Of a stretch of 64,000 nucleotides of DNA, positions 44,120 through 52,873 are shown one piece after another. The stretch lies in the NCBI RefSeq assembly GCF_009362785.1, contig NZ_WHNQ01000016.1, forward strand, positions 106,946 to 170,945, in the 5' to 3' direction. Position numbers and translations under genes: made by a program. Within the stretch, counting starts at the first letter, position 1. Each line of letters starts with the position of its first letter. This DNA is from Paraburkholderia atlantica (GTDB lineage: Bacteria; Pseudomonadota; Gammaproteobacteria; Burkholderiales; Burkholderiaceae). Under the pieces are notes generated by a model. It did not search any database. It was not told the origin of the DNA and saw only the letters and a program-made list of their open reading frames with translations.

Positions 44120-46411
44120 ATGTCACGTCCGTTACCCGCAGTCGATCTGGCTCTCCTGCTCGTCTCGGGAGGGAGCCTGGTAGCCGGGGCTGCTTTCGCC
44201 GTGATCGGCAGGGGCGCGGTCGCACATGCGCTGTGGATAGCCGGTGCATTACCGATCCTGGTGGCGCTATCGATATCCATCGTCACGGCGCTGCGGCGCC
44301 ACGAAGCGGGCGTCGATGTGCTCGCGCTGCTTGCCATTGGTTTCGCACTGGGCCTCAGCGAATATCTGACAGCGGCGGTGATCTCCTTGATGCTCGCGAG
44401 TGGGAGGGCGCTCGAACAGTACGCCCAGCAGCGGGCGCGTCGCGAAATGACCTTGTTACTAACCCGTACTCCGCGTCACGCCAACCGCTTCGAGGCTGGC
44501 GAGTGGCGCCAGATCGAGCTGGACACGGTGCGTCCCGGCGATCGTCTGCTCGTTCGCAATGGCGAGTTCGTACCGGTCGATGGCTCGCTCATGGGCCACG
44601 CGCAGCTCGACGAGTCCACACTGACCGGGGAATCCGCGATTCAGCAGCGATCGTCCGGTGAATCGGTGTGCAGCGGCGTAGTCAACATGGGTGCGGCGTT
44701 CGAGATGGTCGCCGCGGCGAGCGCCGCAGATAGCACGTTTGCCGGAATCGTCCGCATGGTGGAGTCCGCGCAGCAGGAGCGCAGCCCCGCAACGCGTCTT
44801 GCCGACCGTTACGCGCTGCTGTTCGTCGCTGTCGCGCTGTTGCTGGCCGGTGGCAGCTGGCTTGTCACCGGCGAGGTAGTTCGGGCGCTGGCGGTGCTCG
44901 TCGTGGCAACGCCTTGCCCGCTGATTCTTGCTGTGCCGGTGGCGGTCGTCTCCGGCATGTCACGGTGCGCCCGACGTGGCGTGTTGGTCAAGGGCGGCGG
45001 CGCGCTGGAAACGCTCGCGCGGGCCAGTGTGCTGTTCTTCGACAAGACGGGAACCCTGACGAGCGGACGCGCGCGCCTCGTCTCGATCGAAACCGGTCCG
45101 GCTATTTCACCCGAGACCGTATTGCGCTTTGCGGCCTCTCTCGGCCAGGCGTCTGCGCACGTGATTTCCGAAGCAGTGACGACGGCCGCACGCGAGCGCA
45201 ATCTCGTGCTGCCAGCGCCCCGAAGGGTCGTGGAGCAGGCTGGCGCCGGCGTGCAGGGCGAAGTGGAAGACCGTGCCGTCGCAATCGGTTCGTTTGCCTA
45301 CGTGTCGTCGCTAGCGACGCCAGCGCTGTGGAGCGCGGCATTCCTTCAGCGCGTGGGCTATGGGGGAGCTTCCGCCGTGTTCGTTAGCGTGGACGGCGTG
45401 ATGATAGGCGCCCTCCAGATGGCCGATCAGATCCGTCTCGAGACGCCCCGGGCGCTGCGGCTGTTGCGGCAGGAAGGCATCCGGCGCTTGATCATGCTCA
45501 CGGGCGACAGGCGCGACGTGGCAGAGACGATCGGCGCGACGCTCGGCCTGACTGAAGTGCGGCCAGAACAGACGCCATCGGACAAGCTCGAAGCCATTCG
45601 GGCAGCGCGCCGGGAAGGCACGGTCATCATGATCGGCGACGGCGTCAACGACGCGCCTGCGCTTGCGGCCGCCGACGTCGGCGTAGCAATGGGGGCGCGC
45701 GGAGCAGCGGCGTCGTCGGAGGCGGCCGACGTGGTGCTTCTGGTTGACCGGCTGGATCGGCTCGTCGAGGGACTACGGGTAGCACGCCAGACAAGGCGAA
45801 TCGCCTTGGAGAGCGTGATTGCAGGCATGGCGCTCTCGTTTGCCGCAATGGTCGCCGCCGCGTTCGGGTTTCTGCCTCCTTTGCTGGGCGCGGTGATCCA
45901 GGAGGTCATCGATGTGGCTGTCATCGCGAACGCGTTGCGCGCGTTGCGGATACGTTCGACGGCGACTGCCGGCTCCCTGTCCCGTGGCGACGCGGAGCGC
46001 CTCAAAAGTGAACATGTCGAGCTCGGTCCGGTTATGGAGCAAATCAGGGAACTGGCAGACAAGCTGCCCCGTTTGCCGCGAACGTCAGTGGTGGGCGCGC
46101 TCGCCGGCATGAACGAACTGCTGGAGCGTCATCTCGTGCCGCATGAACAGCGCGACGATCTGGAGGTGTATCCGGGTCTCGCACGTATGGTTGGCGGGGA
46201 AGACCCGATGGCGGCCATGAGCGCTACGCACCGCGAAATATTTCGGATTACCAGGTTGCTCGGGCAAATGACGGAAGACATACGACCCGAGGGGCCCGAT
46301 GCCGCTAGCCTGCGCGAATTCCAGCGCCTGCTGTACGGGCTCGATGCGATCGTACGTCTGCATTGCGCGCAGGAAGACGAACTGTTCCACGCCCTTGGAG
46401 ACGGGGCATAA
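44120..46411 (+). CDS. P1B-type metal ATPase with C-terminal hemerythrin domain
   Basis: 763 residues. No N-terminal metal-binding domain. The order is membrane segments, actuator loop with LTGES, TPCPL at 264-268 in the ion path, phosphorylated Asp308 in DKTGTLT, GDGVND and the last membrane pair (to about 610). Residues about 635-760 add a hemerythrin/HHE domain with ERHLVPHEQRDDL, ATHREIFR and LHCAQEDELFHAL, giving di-iron type His/Glu ligands. The pump exports or imports a transition metal, which one is not clear. The added domain suggests O2 or iron sensing. Start ATG has a poor ribosome site. Confidence 0.92.
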   Translation: MSRPLPAVDLALLLVSGGSLVAGAAFAVIGRGAVAHALWIAGALPILVALSISIVTALRRHEAGVDVLALLAIGFALGLSEYLTAAVISLMLASGRALEQYAQQRARREMTLLLTRTPRHANRFEAGEWRQIELDTVRPGDRLLVRNGEFVPVDGSLMGHAQLDESTLTGESAIQQRSSGESVCSGVVNMGAAFEMVAAASAADSTFAGIVRMVESAQQERSPATRLADRYALLFVAVALLLAGGSWLVTGEVVRALAVLVVATPCPLILAVPVAVVSGMSRCARRGVLVKGGGALETLARASVLFFDKTGTLTSGRARLVSIETGPAISPETVLRFAASLGQASAHVISEAVTTAARERNLVLPAPRRVVEQAGAGVQGEVEDRAVAIGSFAYVSSLATPALWSAAFLQRVGYGGASAVFVSVDGVMIGALQMADQIRLETPRALRLLRQEGIRRLIMLTGDRRDVAETIGATLGLTEVRPEQTPSDKLEAIRAARREGTVIMIGDGVNDAPALAAADVGVAMGARGAAASSEAADVVLLVDRLDRLVEGLRVARQTRRIALESVIAGMALSFAAMVAAAFGFLPPLLGAVIQEVIDVAVIANALRALRIRSTATAGSLSRGDAERLKSEHVELGPVMEQIRELADKLPRLPRTSVVGALAGMNELLERHLVPHEQRDDLEVYPGLARMVGGEDPMAAMSATHREIFRITRLLGQMTEDIRPEGPDAASLREFQRLLYGLDAIVRLHCAQEDELFHALGDGA

Positions 46412-46435
46412 GGCCCAAGCTGCAGCCTGAATCCG

Positions 46436-47386
46436 TCAAGCCCCGGTCGCTTGAACGAGCAGGAGCGGCGTTTGCGTGATCTGAGCGACGCGCCCAGCAA
46501 CGCTGCCGAGTATCCAGCGTGCCATGCCGCGCCTGCCGTGAGTGCCCATCACGATCAGCTGCGCGTCCCAGCCGCTCGCTTCGCGCACGATAGCGTGCGC
46601 GACGTCGTCGCTGGTCGGGCCTGTCCTGACGAGCGCGGTAGTGGTCTGCGTCGACACGTCGGCAAGAACCGGCTCGGCGGCGGCTAGCGCCTGATTGCCT
46701 TCTTCGACGAACGCGTCCTGGAGCGTATCGATGGGGAAGAAGTCGGAGAAACGCACGGCGCGATCGATCACGTAGACCGCGCGCAGGTGCGTGTCGGGCG
46801 TGGCGAACCTTACGCCATGCCGCAATGCCGACATCGACTGAGGGCTTCCGTCGACCGCAAACAGGATGCGCTCCGGCAAGTGGCCCCCCGTCCTGCTGTG
46901 GTTTTCAGGGACGACGAGTATCGGGCATCGCAGACGTCTCGTCAGCGGTTCCGACACGGTACCCTCGACCCAACGCTGCAAGCCCTGGTGTTGACGGGCA
47001 CCGACAACCATCAGGTCGGCTCGCCACGAGTCGGCTGCCTCGAGCAGGGCACCCGCGACGTCGCCGCCGCGCTTCGAGAGATCGATCACTTCGGCTTCGA
47101 TACGCACGTCGCACTCGGACATCAATTCCCTCGCGCGGTCGAGCGCTTCGGCCGCATCGTGCAGCAATTCTTCGCGAGCCAGGTCAAGTGCGCGGGCAAC
47201 ATGCCGGCCCGTCGGAAAGAGCGTATGTGGATTCTCGGCCACGCTCACGAGCCGTACCTCGGCACCGAAGGGAAGGATGTTTCGGGCGTAGGTGAGTGCC
47301 TGTCGCGAGGCCATCGACGAATCGACTGCGATCAGGACCCTGCACGGCAGCGTCGACATGGCGTCGCCTGAACGAGGGGAATTCAT
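46436..47386 (-). CDS. Tandem-domain universal stress protein
   Basis: 316 residues from ATG 47386 (GGAG upstream). First UspA domain 12-160 (RVLIAVDSSMASRQALTYAR), second 165-316 (RILFAVDGSPQSMSALRHG) with the full ATP motif GTHGRRGMARWILGS; the first domain's GARQHQGLQRWVEGT is close to it. Converges on the metal ATPase. FNR-type promoter at 47428-47468. Confidence 0.94.
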   Translation of the reverse strand: MNSPRSGDAMSTLPCRVLIAVDSSMASRQALTYARNILPFGAEVRLVSVAENPHTLFPTGRHVARALDLAREELLHDAAEALDRARELMSECDVRIEAEVIDLSKRGGDVAGALLEAADSWRADLMVVGARQHQGLQRWVEGTVSEPLTRRLRCPILVVPENHSRTGGHLPERILFAVDGSPQSMSALRHGVRFATPDTHLRAVYVIDRAVRFSDFFPIDTLQDAFVEEGNQALAAAEPVLADVSTQTTTALVRTGPTSDDVAHAIVREASGWDAQLIVMGTHGRRGMARWILGSVAGRVAQITQTPLLLVQATGA

Positions 47387-47427
47387 GATTTGCTCCGTAC
47401 ACACGGATTTAGTGTGCGTTCATGGGC

Positions 47428-47468
47428 ATCCTACCGTCGAACATGCAATGGCGGTTGACCAGAGTCAA
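47428..47468 (-). promoter_or_regulatory. FNR-type promoter of the USP at 46436
   Basis: Operator TTGACCAGAGTCAA at 47455-47468; minus-strand TAGGAT at 47428-47433, 31 bp apart. Confidence 0.85.
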
Positions 47469-47548
47469 CTCTTCGGCCCGGGTCATTGATCGGGTCCGGA
47501 TCGCCCGGGACAGGTTCGAGCCAAGTGCTGGCATCGCGAGGAGGTCGA

Positions 47549-48898
47549 TCAGTTCCCGGCCGGGCGCCACCTGACCTGGACCTGGAGCCCCCTGAGGGCA
47601 CTGGAGCGCCGCACGTCGACCGACGCCGCGTGAAGGTCGACGATCCGTTGCACGATCGACCAGCCGAGTCCACTGCCGCTTTCCGCCGTGCCTGGCACGC
47701 GAAAGAAACGCTCCCCCAGTCGCGGGCGGTCCGAGTCCGCGAGCCCGGGACCGCTGTCCTCGACCGACAGGACTGCTCCGTCTTTGCCGTTTTCGGTTTT
47801 GATCAGGACCGATGCGCCGGGCGGGCTATAGCGGATGGCATTGTCCACGAGATTGCGCACCAGAGCCGCGAGCAGCATTTCGTCGCCCGTGACGCGGCAC
47901 AGTTTCGCACCGTCGAATTCCAGCGACTGACGCTTCGTGATCGCCGTCGGCGCCAGTTCCGCGACCACGCGTTGCACCAGCGCGCTCAGATCAACCACGG
48001 TCAGTTCGAGAGTCGCCCCAGACTCGAGCCGTGATAGAACCAGCAACTGGTTCACCAGCCGCGTTGCCCGGTCACACCCTTCCAGCGTAGCGCGCAATGC
48101 ATGCTGGCGAAGCGCATCATCTGTTTCGGCCAGCGCAACCTGGGCCTGGGTTCGAATCGCCGCGATCGGCGTGCGCAACTCATGAGCCGCATCCGCAGTG
48201 AACCGGCGCTCTGCTTCCCAGACTGTCTGAATGCGGATGAAGAGATGGTTGAGGGCGTCGAGCACCGGGGACATTTCGGCGGGCGTTTGCGTCATCACGA
48301 CAGGCGCAAGGTCATCGGGACCACGCAGGGCGATCGTACGACCCAGCCGTTTGAGCGGCGCTACGCCTCGCCGCACGGCCCACCAGGTGACCAACCCGAA
48401 AAGCGGTAACGCAACTGCCATAGGCCACAACGTGCCGCGCAATACTGCAAGCAGTATCGAAGTACGCGAATCGACACGCTCACCAACATACACGCGTGTG
48501 TCTTCATGCGGCCCGCCGGTGGAAAACACCCGCCACGCTTCACCGTTGATTTGCACGGTTGCGAAACCCTGGTCGATCTGTCGATCCACGGGAATCATGG
48601 GGGCTGTTGGAGCGTTGGCGGAACGCAGGACCGCCTGCCCCTCATGAAAGATCTGAAACGCAACCTTGGGCGCGTACGGGTGGGGCACACGCGAATCGAT
48701 CGTGTCATCGTCGTCGATCGATTGAGTTTGCTGGATGACCAGTAGCGCCGCTGCCTGGGCGAGATGACTGTCGAGCAGTTCGTCGAGTTCGCCGCGTGCG
48801 TCGCGCCAGATGAACAGCGCGGTAATCAGCCAGACGCCGACCACGACCCCGATCACGAGTACGAGCAGACGGCCCTGCAGTGAGCGCGGCCGGATCAT
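47549..48898 (-). CDS. QseC-like sensor histidine kinase
   Basis: 449 residues: two membrane segments (about 9-30 and 150-170) around a periplasmic sensor of about 120 residues, HAMP, HisKA with FTADAAHELRTPIAAIRTQ, then HATPase (NLVDNAIRYSPPGASV, GSGLGWSIVQRIVD). Start and the regulator's stop overlap by one base (TGATG). Encoded last in an operon with three cytochrome genes and its regulator. Confidence 0.94.
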   Translation of the reverse strand: MIRPRSLQGRLLVLVIGVVVGVWLITALFIWRDARGELDELLDSHLAQAAALLVIQQTQSIDDDDTIDSRVPHPYAPKVAFQIFHEGQAVLRSANAPTAPMIPVDRQIDQGFATVQINGEAWRVFSTGGPHEDTRVYVGERVDSRTSILLAVLRGTLWPMAVALPLFGLVTWWAVRRGVAPLKRLGRTIALRGPDDLAPVVMTQTPAEMSPVLDALNHLFIRIQTVWEAERRFTADAAHELRTPIAAIRTQAQVALAETDDALRQHALRATLEGCDRATRLVNQLLVLSRLESGATLELTVVDLSALVQRVVAELAPTAITKRQSLEFDGAKLCRVTGDEMLLAALVRNLVDNAIRYSPPGASVLIKTENGKDGAVLSVEDSGPGLADSDRPRLGERFFRVPGTAESGSGLGWSIVQRIVDLHAASVDVRRSSALRGLQVQVRWRPAGN

Positions 48899-49569
48899 CA
48901 CGTGGTGGCAGCCTCCCGCATCAGCACGTAGCCGACGCCACGAACTGTTTTGATCAGGTCGCTGCCGAGCTTGGCCCGCAGGCGATGGATGTGCACTTCC
49001 ACCGCGTTGCTTTCCACTTCCTGCCCCCAACCGTAGATGGCCTGTTCAAGCTGCTCACGAGACAGCACACGGTCCGCGTTCAGCATCAGGATCTGCAACA
49101 GGTCGAATTCGCGTGCGGAGAGGGTTACCGGCTCCTGATTCCGATAGACGCATCGCGTGGCGAGTTCGAGCGTGACGTTTTGCACCTTCAAAGTTTCCCG
49201 CGCCTGGCCGTGTGCACGACGCACCAATGCCCGCAGCCGGGCTGCGAGTTCCTGCAGGTCGACGGGTTTGACCACATAGTCGTCGGCGCCGATGTCGAGT
49301 CCACGGACACGGTCGGAAACGGTGTCGCGCGCGGTCAGCACAAGTACGGGCAAGGTCACGCCCGCGCGACGCACCGACGATAGCACTTCGATGCCATCCT
49401 TACGAGGCAGCCCGAGATCGAGGACTGCTGCCGCGTATGACCGGGTACGCAATTCAGTTTCCGCAGCGTTGCCATCGCGCACCCAGTCGACCTGGAACCC
49501 GGCCTGCCGCAGGCCGGCACGAACGCCATCGCCAAGCAATGGATCGTCTTCGATGAGCAGTATGCGCAT
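48898..49569 (-). CDS. QseB/PmrA-like response regulator
   Basis: 223 residues (MRILLIEDDPLLGDGVRAGL): receiver with acceptor Asp51 in AAVLDLGLPRKDG, OmpR-type winged helix with LSAREFDLLQILMLNADRVLSREQLEQAIYGW. ATG 49569 is the family start; a GTG 12 bases earlier is possible. Likely target is the box at 51297 before its own operon. Confidence 0.94.
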   Translation of the reverse strand: MRILLIEDDPLLGDGVRAGLRQAGFQVDWVRDGNAAETELRTRSYAAAVLDLGLPRKDGIEVLSSVRRAGVTLPVLVLTARDTVSDRVRGLDIGADDYVVKPVDLQELAARLRALVRRAHGQARETLKVQNVTLELATRCVYRNQEPVTLSAREFDLLQILMLNADRVLSREQLEQAIYGWGQEVESNAVEVHIHRLRAKLGSDLIKTVRGVGYVLMREAATT

Positions 49570-49593
49570 TTTCCGGGTCACTCACGGGTGATG

Positions 49594-50325
49594 TCAGTCA
49601 TCGCTGTCACTGTGACGGGTTTGCTGCGCGGAAGTTGCATCGCGTGCGGACAGAAGCGATGCCGGCGCTTCGTGCCATTGCCACCACCAGAATGCGAGCA
49701 CAACGGCCAGCATCAGCGCGGCAACGCCTCGCCGGGCATACCGGATCGCTTCGTCAGGTTTCCCGGTCTTGCGTCCGCGGAACATCGCGCCAATCAGGTT
49801 CTCCCGATGCAGCCAGCTACTCACGACAACGCCCGCTATATGCACCCCGACCAGGATCAGCATCACGTTCGCCAAGCCCTCGTGGAGCTCACCGAGCCAC
49901 GTTCCGCCCGTATCGTTATAGGACGCCCAACCGGTGATGGTCAACGCACATGCCGATGCAAGGATGGCGACGATGGCGACGGCGCCCGCCGGATTGTGGC
50001 CAATATAACGTTGCGGGTGGCCGTGCAACAGGCCAAGCATGTAACGCGACACGCGAGCGGGTCCGCGAACGAAGCTGGAGAAACGGGCGTACCTCGTGCC
50101 AATCACTCCCCACGCGAGTCGAAAAATCACGAGACCACCTGCGGTGTAGCCTAACGTGACATGAACCAGCCGCCAATGCTCGCTTTCCGCGGTCAGCCAT
50201 GCTCCGGCAAAGCAGACTGTGAACAGCCAATGGAACACACGTACAGGTGCATCCCAAACCAGGATGCCGCGGTCTGCGGCTCGCTCTGCGTCGCTGTCAT
50301 TGCGGCAGGTGGATGAAGTGTTCAT
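49594..50325 (-). CDS. Cytochrome b (Ni,Fe-hydrogenase/b561 type)
   Basis: 243 residues from ATG 50325 (AAGGAAAC upstream). Four membrane segments with haem histidines in VRVFHWLFTVCFAGAWLT, VHVTLGYTAGGLVIFRLAWG, ELHEGLANVMLILVGVHIAGVVV. It probably passes quinol electrons to the diheme cytochrome whose gene overlaps by 29 bases. Confidence 0.92.
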   Translation of the reverse strand: MNTSSTCRNDSDAERAADRGILVWDAPVRVFHWLFTVCFAGAWLTAESEHWRLVHVTLGYTAGGLVIFRLAWGVIGTRYARFSSFVRGPARVSRYMLGLLHGHPQRYIGHNPAGAVAIVAILASACALTITGWASYNDTGGTWLGELHEGLANVMLILVGVHIAGVVVSSWLHRENLIGAMFRGRKTGKPDEAIRYARRGVAALMLAVVLAFWWWQWHEAPASLLSARDATSAQQTRHSDSDD

Positions 50326-50785
50326 CGAAGTTTCCTTGGTCGGCACGGGTATGGCAGGCGGCACAATTCGATGCGCTCTTGACCGCCGGCCGTTTCCATA
50401 CGGAGGCGGGCACCTCCGCATGGTCATGTTGGAACCACGTCGAGCGGGTAATACGGTCCTCAGGCGGCGCGGCGCGCGCGTCCGCATTGCCTGACGAATG
50501 TGCCGTAAGCCACGTCGAAATCTGGTGGACGGAGTCGGCGTCGAGCGAGGCATCGGAGCCGAAATGGTGGGACAGATTGCCCAGAATGCGCTGCCACGAT
50601 GCCGGCGGCAGCATGACAGGCGGGTAGGCGATATGACAGGTCGCGCATTCCTGCCGATACTTCGGCAGCAGATTGATTTGGGTACGCGTGTCGTCAGCTT
50701 CGGCCACTACGTCGGAAACCGCCAGTGAAGCCAGCAAAGCGACAACGGACACTGCCGCAAAACGGGGCACGAGATCAAACGGCAT
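50297..50785 (-). CDS. Diheme cytochrome c (DHC family)
   Basis: 162 residues: signal peptide 1-29, haem motifs CATCH (47-51) and CAACH (141-145), with SHHFGSDASLD between. The DHC family is known next to SHP and cytochrome b in phototrophs and Shewanella, as here. 51 bp from the SHP-like gene. Confidence 0.92.
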   Translation of the reverse strand: MPFDLVPRFAAVSVVALLASLAVSDVVAEADDTRTQINLLPKYRQECATCHIAYPPVMLPPASWQRILGNLSHHFGSDASLDADSVHQISTWLTAHSSGNADARAAPPEDRITRSTWFQHDHAEVPASVWKRPAVKSASNCAACHTRADQGNFDEHFIHLPQ

Positions 50786-50836
50786 GGGAAACGGTCCTGT
50801 GGCGGAAAGGCTTTCGTTGCAGAAGCGAGAGTTGGC

Positions 50837-51256
50837 CTATGGCTTGAGCGTCAAGAGCCAGGCTAGCAGGTCTGCTTTCTCGGCTGCCGTGCACTCCCGT
50901 CCGACGACGTCGTTGCAATTGCGTCGAAACCATTTCTCGGTCTTCGTTGCGTCCGTAAATCGCTCCGGGTTGAACGCGGGAGCCAGAGGCGCGATTGCCT
51001 TGCCCGTGGCGGCATGTTTCCCCGTTTGTGTGGGCACTGCGCCGTGGCAGGCAGCGCAAGTCCACTCGCGACCATGCAATGCGTTAAAGAACTGCTGTCC
51101 GCGCGAAGCGAGTGGCGTTGCGCCGCCCGATTGCGCCTGGTACGCGCCCAGAAGCTCCGACGGCGTGGCAGCATTGGATGTAGCCGCTGCAGTAGCGGTC
51201 GGAATCAGCAGGAGCGCTACGCGCAATCCCCGCGCCGAAAAAAGCAATGTGCTCAA
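50837..51256 (-). CDS. SHP-like monohaem cytochrome (DUF1924)
   Basis: 139 residues from TTG 51256, chosen for GGAG at 7 bases and the signal peptide that follows (LLFSARGLRVALLLIPTATAAA). Haem motif CAACH in GREWTCAACHGAVPTQ; KWFRRNCNDVVGRECT fits the SHP segment whose Asn is the displaceable haem ligand. SHP proteins bind O2 or NO. First gene of the five-gene cytochrome/QseBC-like operon. Confidence 0.85.
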   Translation of the reverse strand: MSTLLFSARGLRVALLLIPTATAAATSNAATPSELLGAYQAQSGGATPLASRGQQFFNALHGREWTCAACHGAVPTQTGKHAATGKAIAPLAPAFNPERFTDATKTEKWFRRNCNDVVGRECTAAEKADLLAWLLTLKP

Positions 51257-51296
51257 GAGTTTCTCCGGTAGATATCGACCATCTTGTGGGGCCTTC

Positions 51297-51312
51297 CTTA
51301 CCGGATTCTTAA
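51297..51312 (-). promoter_or_regulatory. PmrA/QseB-type box before the cytochrome operon
   Basis: CTTACCGGATTCTTAA, two CTTAA-like halves with 6-base spacing (consensus CTTAA-N6-CTTAA), 41 bp before the TTG start. Confidence 0.5.
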
Positions 51313-51423
51313 GCGCTGCATCATCGCTGCTCCCCGTGCCGCGTCGGCTGCGGTGGCAAGTTTGCTCCTCCTTATCGCCGAACTTCGCAACGGTGGACAC
51401 GCTGGTTGCGACGGGCGAGTGCT

Positions 51424-51464
51424 TTGACGCGCATCAATGAACGGTGCCGAACGGTGTGTAGTGT
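51424..51464 (+). promoter_or_regulatory. FNR-type promoter of the Met-rich secreted protein
   Basis: Operator TTGACGCGCATCAA at 51424-51437 and TAGTGT at 51459-51464, 31 bp apart. It is the rightmost convincing site. Confidence 0.83.
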
Positions 51465-51518
51465 TGAAGCTGAGAACAGATCTGCACCAGCTGCCATCGC
51501 CTTACCCGGAGATTTCCT

Positions 51519-52031
51519 ATGAGAGCCTTCCTACTTGCTCTAGCCCTCTTCGGCGCGCTGACTTCACCAGCGCTGCTGGCCGCGTCCAAGGACACAGCTG
51601 CGCCGCAAAGCGCGTCAAAGTCTCCGAATCCCGATACGGCTGCGTTCGACAAGAGCCTGACCCAGTTCAATGAACTGATGAAGACGATGGAGTCCCAGAT
51701 GAATCAGATCCGTCAGACCACGGATCCATAGGTACGCCAGAAGCTTCTGCAGAAACACTGGGCCACCATGCAGACGGCAATGGCCATGATGCGAAGGATG
51801 TGGGGGCCAGGAACGAGGGGAGAGGGTGGAATGGGTTCCGGCATGATGGCTCCAGGAATGATGGGAGGCGGTTGGGGGCACATGGGCGGGTACTACTCAC
51901 ATCTCACTCCGGAGCAATTGCGGCAGAGGCAGTATATGACCGACCAGTACCTCCAAATGCAACAGGAAATGATCAACAACATGATGTGGCAACAGGAATA
52001 CAGGATGGGTCATCCCGCCTCGCCACAGTAG
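51519..52031 (+). pseudogene. Secreted Met-rich protein interrupted by an in-frame amber codon
   Basis: Signal peptide (MRAFLLALALFGALTSPALLAAS), helix QFNELMKTMESQMNQIRQTTDP, then TAG at 51729. The same frame goes on without a break: VRQKLLQKHWATMQTAMAMM, a Met/Gly/His-rich stretch (MGSGMMAPGMMGGGWGHMGG) and a final helix, 170 codons in all. The first part alone would be a 70-residue secreted peptide. Metal binding by the Met-rich part is possible. Confidence 0.75.
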
Positions 52032-52333
52032 GTTGCACGAGAGCCGATGAAGGAAATCGGTTGCCGGATTCAAGCGGTAGATGCAGTAGTCAGTGGAATC
52101 GTTCGGCTGGCGTTTCTTAGTGCAGGGTCTTCCTGGAGCGCAGACGGCGAAAGCCGTGCAGCCACGCTTGAGTGCGCTCGAGGTACCCACGCGTTTTTCC
52201 GGATCAGCCTCTCAAACTGCGAATCCTCGGGCCGCTATCGCCAGATCAGCGCGCGTCGGCTGCCGTCGCGCGATGTTCATTCCCGATTTCCCTGCAGAAG
52301 CGTGTTGTCCACGACACGTAGCGGTTAGGGCGC

Positions 52334-52349
52334 CTTCAGTAAACCTTCA
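52334..52349 (+). promoter_or_regulatory. PmrA/QseB-type box (weak)
   Basis: CTTCAGTAAACCTTCA: direct repeat of CTTCA with 6-base spacing, upstream of 52427. The rest of 52032-52426 shows nothing. Confidence 0.35.
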
Positions 52350-52426
52350 GCTTCCACCATTAGAGTTTTTGTTCAGAAAACCGGACTCGGTGACCTTGTA
52401 TCCGCGTAACCTGTCGTGAGGCCATC

Positions 52427-52792
52427 TTGAAACGACGTGCCATTGGCGTTGCTCGAACATACCTTAAAACTGCGGCCGCTGGAGCGATGCTTATTCAGGT
52501 TGTCGTGCTTATCTGCATCGAGATATTCGGCGCGGACGAGGCAGTATTTGAGACGCCCCGATTTCAATTGTGGGCCGCCGCAGCAATCCTCGCGTTCGTG
52601 GCATCGGTGCGCCTCGCAGGTTGCGCGGCATACGCATACACGCTAGCAACGCGTTCCGCCTGTGAGCATCGAAACCACAACATACCAGGTCAGCGAACGT
52701 CGGGCGCGGCATTACGCTTCCCGCTCCGTCTCCATCTTGGTTTTGCCGGCAGAACAGCGGACGGTGGGAGTGCCCTCGGGACAAAAACCTGA
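52427..52792 (+). CDS. Possible small membrane protein
   Basis: 121 residues from TTG after GAGGCC. Two hydrophobic segments (AAGAMLIQVVVLICIEIF and LWAAAAILAFVASVRLAGC), then a low-quality tail. May be a truncated gene. It precedes the PAP2 phosphatase gene. Confidence 0.35.
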   Translation: MKRRAIGVARTYLKTAAAGAMLIQVVVLICIEIFGADEAVFETPRFQLWAAAAILAFVASVRLAGCAAYAYTLATRSACEHRNHNIPGQRTSGAALRFPLRLHLGFAGRTADGGSALGTKT

Positions 52793-52873
52793 CCGTTTTC
52801 ACAGCGACTGCTCGACTGCAAATCATGCAACGCGCCGAGTTCTCGTCAACGGGCACGCGGATCGCAGCCGACG

